Assembly: GCF_000959445.1 (NCBI RefSeq)
Contig: NZ_CP009630.1
Coordinates: 124,001 to 188,000 of the forward strand
DNA from: Burkholderia vietnamiensis LMG 10929
Lineage (GTDB): Bacteria > Pseudomonadota > Gammaproteobacteria > Burkholderiales > Burkholderiaceae
DNA length: 64,000 bases
Reading direction: 5' to 3'
Shown here piece by piece: positions 56,405 through 64,000 of this stretch. Position 1 is the first letter of the stretch. Every line of letters starts with the position of its first letter. Made by a program: the position numbers and the translations under genes. Below the pieces are notes generated by a model that worked only from the letters and a program-made list of their open reading frames with translations, ran no database searches and was not told the origin of the DNA.

Positions 56405-56472
56405 GGTGGGTTCTCGGCAAGGATCGGACGAAATGCCTGGATGGCAGGTCCGGGCGAATTGCAAGATATTGG

Positions 56473-56489
56473 CAAAATATGTCATTTTG
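56473..56489. promoter_or_regulatory. inverted repeat between phnW and phnS
   Basis: CAAAAT at 56473-56478 and ATTTTG at 56484-56489 are separated by 5 bases, in the only AT-rich part of the 254-bp divergent spacer. A regulator of the phosphonate genes could bind here; none is encoded in the window. Confidence 0.45.
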
Positions 56490-56658
56490 TGGAATTCAGG
56501 GCGGTCGTCACGGGGTTGTCATCGAACGCTGTGATGCTTCGCTTGCCGCGCCATCCCACGCAGCGCGGCAGCGACGCAGGCCGGCTGTCGGGCGGCGTCG
56601 ACTAAAAGGAGCCGGATCGTCCCCCGGCCGTTTGGTGTTCCGCCTACGGAGAAGTGAG

Positions 56659-57750
56659 ATGACACTGCAGAATTCCTCGCGCGCCGCTGCCGGCGCGTTC
56701 CGCAAGCTCGCACTGGCCGCGTGCGCGGCCGGGCTGCTGCAAGGCGCGGCGCTGCCCGCGCATGCGGCGAACGCGGTTGTGCTGTATACGGCGGACGGTC
56801 TCGAGAACCTCTATCGCGACGTACTGCCGGCGTTCGAGAAGAAGGAAGGCGTGCGGGTCAACATCGTGACGGCGGGCAGCGGCGAGGTCGTCAACCGCGC
56901 GAACATCGAGAAGAACTCGCCGAAGGCGGACGTGATCGTCACGTTGCCGCCGTTCATCCAGCAGGCCGGCCAGATGGGCCTGCTGCAGCCGTACCAGAGC
57001 GTCAACTACAAGAACGTGCCGGCGATCGCGAAGGCGGAGGACGGCACGTGGGCGACGTTCGTGAACAACTACTTCTCGTTCGCGATCAACCCCGACGTCG
57101 TGAAGAATCAGCCGAAGACGTTCGCCGATCTGCTGTCGCCGAGCTATGCCGGCAAGGTCGCATACTCGAACCCGGCGACCGCCGGCGACGGGATGGCCGT
57201 GCTGATCCTGACGACGTCGCTGATGGGCGAGGACAAGGCGTTCGACTATCTCGCGAAGCTGTCGCAGAGCGTGAAGTTCCACACCAAGGGCACGGGCTAT
57301 CTGAACGTGCTGCTGTCGCGCAACGAGATCAGCGTCGCGAACGGCGACCTGCAGATGGACCTCGACGATGCCGAGCACGGCGCGCTGTCGGTCAAGCCGA
57401 TCTTCCTGGCCGCCAAGGAAGGCGACCAGCCGACCACGTTCCAGCTGCCGTACGGCATCGGCCTGATCAAGAGCGGCCCGAACCAGGACGCGGGCAAGAA
57501 GCTGATCGATTACCTGATGTCGACCGACGTGCAAGCGAAGGTGCCGGACATGTACGGCATCCCCGGCCGTACCGACGTGCCGCTGGCCGGCAAGAACGGC
57601 GACGCGGTCAGGAAGGCGATCGCGGGCGTCAAGCTGATCCCGGTCGACTGGAACCAGGTGATGGCGAAGAAGCCGGTGTGGATCGAGCGCTGGAAGAAGG
57701 ACGTGATCGGCAGCTCCGGCAAGCCGGTCGACGTCGTCAAGCCGAAGTGA
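56659..57750 (+). CDS. phnS: 2-aminoethylphosphonate ABC substrate-binding protein
   Basis: 363-residue periplasmic iron/spermidine-type (type II) binding protein. The start at 56659 has GGAG upstream. Signal peptide about 1-37 (LPAHA/ANAV). Landmarks: VVLYTADGLENLYRDVLPAFEKK, VNIVTAGSGEVVNRANIEKNSPKADVI and the ending DWNQVMAKKPVWIERWKKDVI, consistent with PhnS of the 2-aminoethylphosphonate importer. First gene of phnSTUV-phnA-phnY-HD. It captures the substrate at the membrane for the PhnT/U/V complex. Confidence 0.88.
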   Translation: MTLQNSSRAAAGAFRKLALAACAAGLLQGAALPAHAANAVVLYTADGLENLYRDVLPAFEKKEGVRVNIVTAGSGEVVNRANIEKNSPKADVIVTLPPFIQQAGQMGLLQPYQSVNYKNVPAIAKAEDGTWATFVNNYFSFAINPDVVKNQPKTFADLLSPSYAGKVAYSNPATAGDGMAVLILTTSLMGEDKAFDYLAKLSQSVKFHTKGTGYLNVLLSRNEISVANGDLQMDLDDAEHGALSVKPIFLAAKEGDQPTTFQLPYGIGLIKSGPNQDAGKKLIDYLMSTDVQAKVPDMYGIPGRTDVPLAGKNGDAVRKAIAGVKLIPVDWNQVMAKKPVWIERWKKDVIGSSGKPVDVVKPK

Positions 57751-57784
57751 TGCACGCACGCCGCCCGTATTCGTGACCGAGAGG

Positions 57785-58888
57785 ATGAACCCGGTGGACA
57801 CCACCCTGACCCATCCCGGCGCGTTCGGCGCCGCCGAGCCGCGTGCGACGCTGCGCGCCGGCGCGCCGGGCGGCGTGCTGATCGAGCATCTGAGCGTGCG
57901 CTACGGCGCGCGCACGGTGCTGGAAGATCTGTCGCTGTCGATCGGCGCCGGAGAATTCCTGACCGTGCTGGGCAAGAGCGGCTGCGGCAAGACCACGCTG
58001 CTGCGCTTCATCGCCGGGTTCGTGAAGGCCGACGGGCTGACCGGCACGCTGAGCGTCGCCGGGCGCGACCTGACCCATGCGCCGCCGCACAAGCGCAATC
58101 TCGGTCTGTTGTTCCAGAATTACGCACTGTTCCCGCACCTGTCGGTGTTCGAGAACGTCGCATTCGGGCTGCGCGCGCGCCGCATGGCGTCGTCGGAGGT
58201 GACGCGCCGCGTCGCCGACGCGCTCAAGCTCGTGCAGCTCGGCGACGCCGGGCATCACCTGCCCGCGCAGCTGTCGGGCGGGATGCAGCAGCGCGTCGCG
58301 CTCGCCCGCGCGCTCGTGATCGAGCCCGACGTGCTGCTGCTCGACGAGCCGCTGTCGGCGCTCGACGCGAACCTGCGGGCCTCGGTGCGCAGCGAGCTCA
58401 AGGCGCTGCACGAGCGCTTGCCGAACCTGACGGTCGTCTGCGTGACGCACGACCGCGACGACGCGCTCGTGCTGTCCGACCGTGCGCTGCTGCTGCGCGA
58501 CGGCCGGATCGCGCAGCTCGGCACGCCGCAGCAGTTGTACGACGCGCCGCGCGACGGCTATGTCGCGCGCTATCTCGGGCCGGCCAACCTGTTGCCGCCG
58601 CACGTGATCTTCCCGCTCGGCGACCCGCGCCACGACGTGCGCGACAAGGTCGCATGCGTGCGCCCCGAGCGGCTGACCGTGATGCCGCTCGCGGCGGGCG
58701 GATTGCACGGCACGGTGTCGTCGGTCGAATGGCAGGGCGCGGAGCTGTCGATCGCGGTCGTGCTCGACGCGGCGCCCGACGAACCCGTGCGCGTGACGAT
58801 GCAGCGCGGCCGCGGCGCGGCCCCGCTGCGCGGCGCCCGCGTGTCCCTGCATTGCGAGGCAGACGATGTCGTCCTTATCGAGCCCTGA
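57785..58888 (+). CDS. phnT: 2-aminoethylphosphonate ABC importer ATPase
   Basis: 367 residues from ATG 57785. Walker A GKSGCGKTT, Q-loop FQNYALFPHL, signature LSGGMQQRVALARAL, Walker B VLLLDEPLSALD and switch THDRDDAL are present, with a C-terminal TOBE/MOP-like regulatory domain (about 290-365). The start is uncertain: GTG 57773 lies upstream, and GTG 57794 has a better spaced GAGG. It overlaps phnU by 23 bp. Energises uptake of 2-aminoethylphosphonate. Confidence 0.86.
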   Translation: MNPVDTTLTHPGAFGAAEPRATLRAGAPGGVLIEHLSVRYGARTVLEDLSLSIGAGEFLTVLGKSGCGKTTLLRFIAGFVKADGLTGTLSVAGRDLTHAPPHKRNLGLLFQNYALFPHLSVFENVAFGLRARRMASSEVTRRVADALKLVQLGDAGHHLPAQLSGGMQQRVALARALVIEPDVLLLDEPLSALDANLRASVRSELKALHERLPNLTVVCVTHDRDDALVLSDRALLLRDGRIAQLGTPQQLYDAPRDGYVARYLGPANLLPPHVIFPLGDPRHDVRDKVACVRPERLTVMPLAAGGLHGTVSSVEWQGAELSIAVVLDAAPDEPVRVTMQRGRGAAPLRGARVSLHCEADDVVLIEP

Positions 58889-59775
58889 AGCCGCGCTGCC
58901 GCCGCAGGTGCGCGCGTCGGCCGCCGCGCATGCGGCCGTTGCGCGGCGCCGCAAGCGCCTGGGCGACCTGCATCTCGTCGCGCTCGCGACCGTCGTGCTC
59001 GGCCCGCTCGTCGTCTATCCGCTGGCGCGCCTCGTGCTGCTGAGCGTCTCCGGCGATCAGGGGCCGAGCCTTGCCGCGTATCGCGCGTTCTTCGGCAATC
59101 CCGAGATGCGCAACGTGCTGCTGACGACTGTCGGCGTGCTGTTCGCGAGCGCCGGCACCGCGTCGGTGCTCGGCGTACTGCTGGCCGCGCTGTTGTTCTT
59201 CAGGCCGTTCCCGGGCGCGTCGCTCGTCACGCGCTTCCTCGAACTGTACGTCGCGTTCCCGTCGTTCCTCGTCGCGTTCACGCTGATCTTCCTGTACGGC
59301 TCGCAAGGCTCGATCGGCGTCGCGTTGCAGCAGCTGTTCCATCTCGAGCAACCGCCGCTCGATTTTCTGTTCGGCATCGGCGGCGTGATCCTCGCGCAGA
59401 CCGTGTTCTACACGCCGTTCGTCGTGCGGCCGACGCTCGCGTCGTTTGCGACGCTCGACCTGCGGCTCGTCGAAGCCGCGCGCAGCCTCGGCGCGTCCGG
59501 CGCGATGCTCGCGCGCCGGGTCGTGCTGCCGATCGCATGGCCGGGCATCGCGGCCGGCACCGTGCTGTGCTTCCTGCTCACGCTGAACGAGTTCGGGATT
59601 CTGCTCGTGCTCGGCAGCGCGCGCCTGGTGACGCTGCCGGTCGCCATCTACAGCAGCGCGACCGTCGATCTCGATTTGCCGACCGCGTCGGCCGGCGCGG
59701 TCGTGATGCTCGCGCTGTCGCTCGCGCTCTATGCGGTTTATCGCCGGGTGAACCGGCGTGCGACGGGAGGAAACG

Positions 59776-59786
<11 letters not shown>
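58866..59786 (+). CDS. phnU: 2-aminoethylphosphonate ABC importer permease 1
   Basis: 306-residue integral membrane permease with about six segments. The C-terminal half carries the EAA-type coupling loop, EAARSLGASGAMLARRVVLPIAWPGIAAG (about 200-228). The Ala-rich N-terminal 35 residues precede TM1. The gene overlaps phnT by 23 bp and phnV by 11 bp, indicating coupled translation. PhnU pairs with PhnV. Confidence 0.85.
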
Positions 59787-63394
<3,608 letters not shown>

Positions 63395-63398
63395 GCGG

Positions 63399-63950
63399 AT
63401 GGCACTGACCGTGGACGAGATCGACGGGCTGTATCGCGCGCACGGTCATGTCGCGTACAGCGGCGAACCGGTGACGCAGCTGGAGCATGCGCTGCAGTGC
63501 GGCTTGCTGGCGGAGGAAGCCGGCGCGGACGACGCGCTGATCGCGGCGGCGTTCCTCCACGACCTCGGGCATCTGCTGAACCGCCAGGGCGACACGCCGA
63601 GCGCACGCGGCATCGACGATCTGCACCAGTATTACGTGCTGCCGTTCCTGCGGCCGCTGTTCGGCGACGCGGTGCTGGAGCCGATCCGGCTGCACGTCGA
63701 CGCAAAGCGCTGCCTGTGCCGTACGGAAGCGGGCTACGTCGACGGCCTGTCGGCGGATTCGGTGCGCAGCCTCGCGCTGCAGGGCGGAATCTTCGATGAC
63801 GACGAGGCGGCGGCATTCCTGCGGCGCCCGTTCGCCGCGGATGCGCTGCGCCTGCGCCGCTGGGACGACAGGGCCAAGGAGCAGGGCAAGGTCACGCCGG
63901 GCCTTGATCACTATATGGAAATCGTGGCCCGCCAGGCGCGGACGGGCTGA
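63399..63950 (+). CDS. PhnZ-like HD-domain mixed-valence diiron oxygenase
   Basis: 183 residues. The phosphonate-operon HD protein type. Positions align with the PhnZ diiron ligands as I recall them: H30, H54, D55, H58, H76, H99 and D156 or D157 (PhnZ H34, H58, D59, H62, H80, H104, D161); Y20 and E23 in YSGEPVTQLEHAL match the lid residues Y24/E27. PhnZ oxidatively cleaves 1-hydroxy-2-aminoethylphosphonate, made by the dioxygenase PhnY*. No such dioxygenase gene is visible here, so substrate and role next to PhnA/PhnY are open. Starts 4 bp after phnY. Confidence 0.85.
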   Translation: MALTVDEIDGLYRAHGHVAYSGEPVTQLEHALQCGLLAEEAGADDALIAAAFLHDLGHLLNRQGDTPSARGIDDLHQYYVLPFLRPLFGDAVLEPIRLHVDAKRCLCRTEAGYVDGLSADSVRSLALQGGIFDDDEAAAFLRRPFAADALRLRRWDDRAKEQGKVTPGLDHYMEIVARQARTG

Positions 63951-63972
63951 CTGCTCGACTGTTTGTATATAA

Positions 63973-64000
63973 AGCCCCGCACGCGGCAGCGTGCGGGGCT
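63973..64000 (+). terminator. hairpin at the window end, terminator of the phn operon
   Basis: AGCCCCGCACGC at 63973-63984 pairs with 63989-64000 around GGCA, 22 bp past the HD-gene stop. The window ends at the stem, so a following T-tract cannot be seen. Confidence 0.7.

Overview
The window reads as accessory-chromosome DNA from a Burkholderia cepacia complex-type betaproteobacterium. GC is very high, codons end mostly in G or C, and coding is dense. The strongest taxonomic cue is a complete, syntenic ceoR / llpE-ceoA-ceoB-opcM efflux locus, an arrangement I know from Burkholderia cenocepacia and relatives. I see no tRNA, rRNA, CRISPR, insertion sequence or prophage.

Layout. (1) 1-4.9 kb: the tail of a pcaF-type thiolase, a TudS/DUF523 desulfurase, and two tandem Aer-like PAS chemoreceptors, each behind a sigma-28-like promoter. 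(2) 4.9-9.4 kb: GABA catabolism (gabD, gabT) divergent from a MocR/GabR regulator. (3) 9.7-13.4 kb: selD with a decayed duplicate of its own 3' end, a LysE exporter, a purine nucleoside permease, a DUF4148 protein and a possible 29-residue ORF. (4) 13.9-22.0 kb: the ceo RND efflux locus. (5) 22.2-24.9 kb: a lower-GC, gene-poor stretch with an aegerolysin-like gene, a possible dehydrogenase remnant and an alpha/beta hydrolase. (6) 24.9-29.8 kb: a DctD/DctB-type sigma-54 two-component system with a 2-hydroxycarboxylate transporter, preceded by a consensus -24/-12 promoter and three enhancer-like repeats. (7) 30.2-36.4 kb: a candidate organosulfur operon with a MetQ/N/I-type importer, a DszA-like and a DszC-like flavin monooxygenase, and an unknown His/Glu-rich helical protein. 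(8) 36.6-43.9 kb: an XRE regulator, then D-glucarate/galactarate catabolism (MFS carrier, KGSA dehydrogenase, kdgD, garD). (9) 44.0-50.1 kb: a FucU-like mutarotase, DoxX, an MHS-type carrier, a branched-chain amino acid binding protein, a large 7/8-bp tandem repeat and a PAS-AraC regulator. (10) 50.4-55.3 kb: quinate/shikimate catabolism (quiC1-like dehydratase/VOC fusion divergent from aroQ-aroE-MFS). (11) 55.3-64.0 kb: 2-aminoethylphosphonate uptake and degradation (phnW divergent from phnSTUV-phnA-phnY-HD oxygenase).

Together the window is mostly a nutrient-scavenging region: GABA, hydroxycarboxylates, organosulfur, aldarates, quinate/shikimate and phosphonate. Products feed central metabolism through succinate, alpha-ketoglutarate, protocatechuate (consistent with pcaF at the edge) and acetate plus phosphate. 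The most distinctive features are the sigma-54 regulatory region at 29.8-29.9 kb, the unknown partner protein in the sulfur operon, the LlpE protein whose nucleophile serine is replaced, the HD oxygenase without its usual partner, and short tandem repeats recurring in the spacers.
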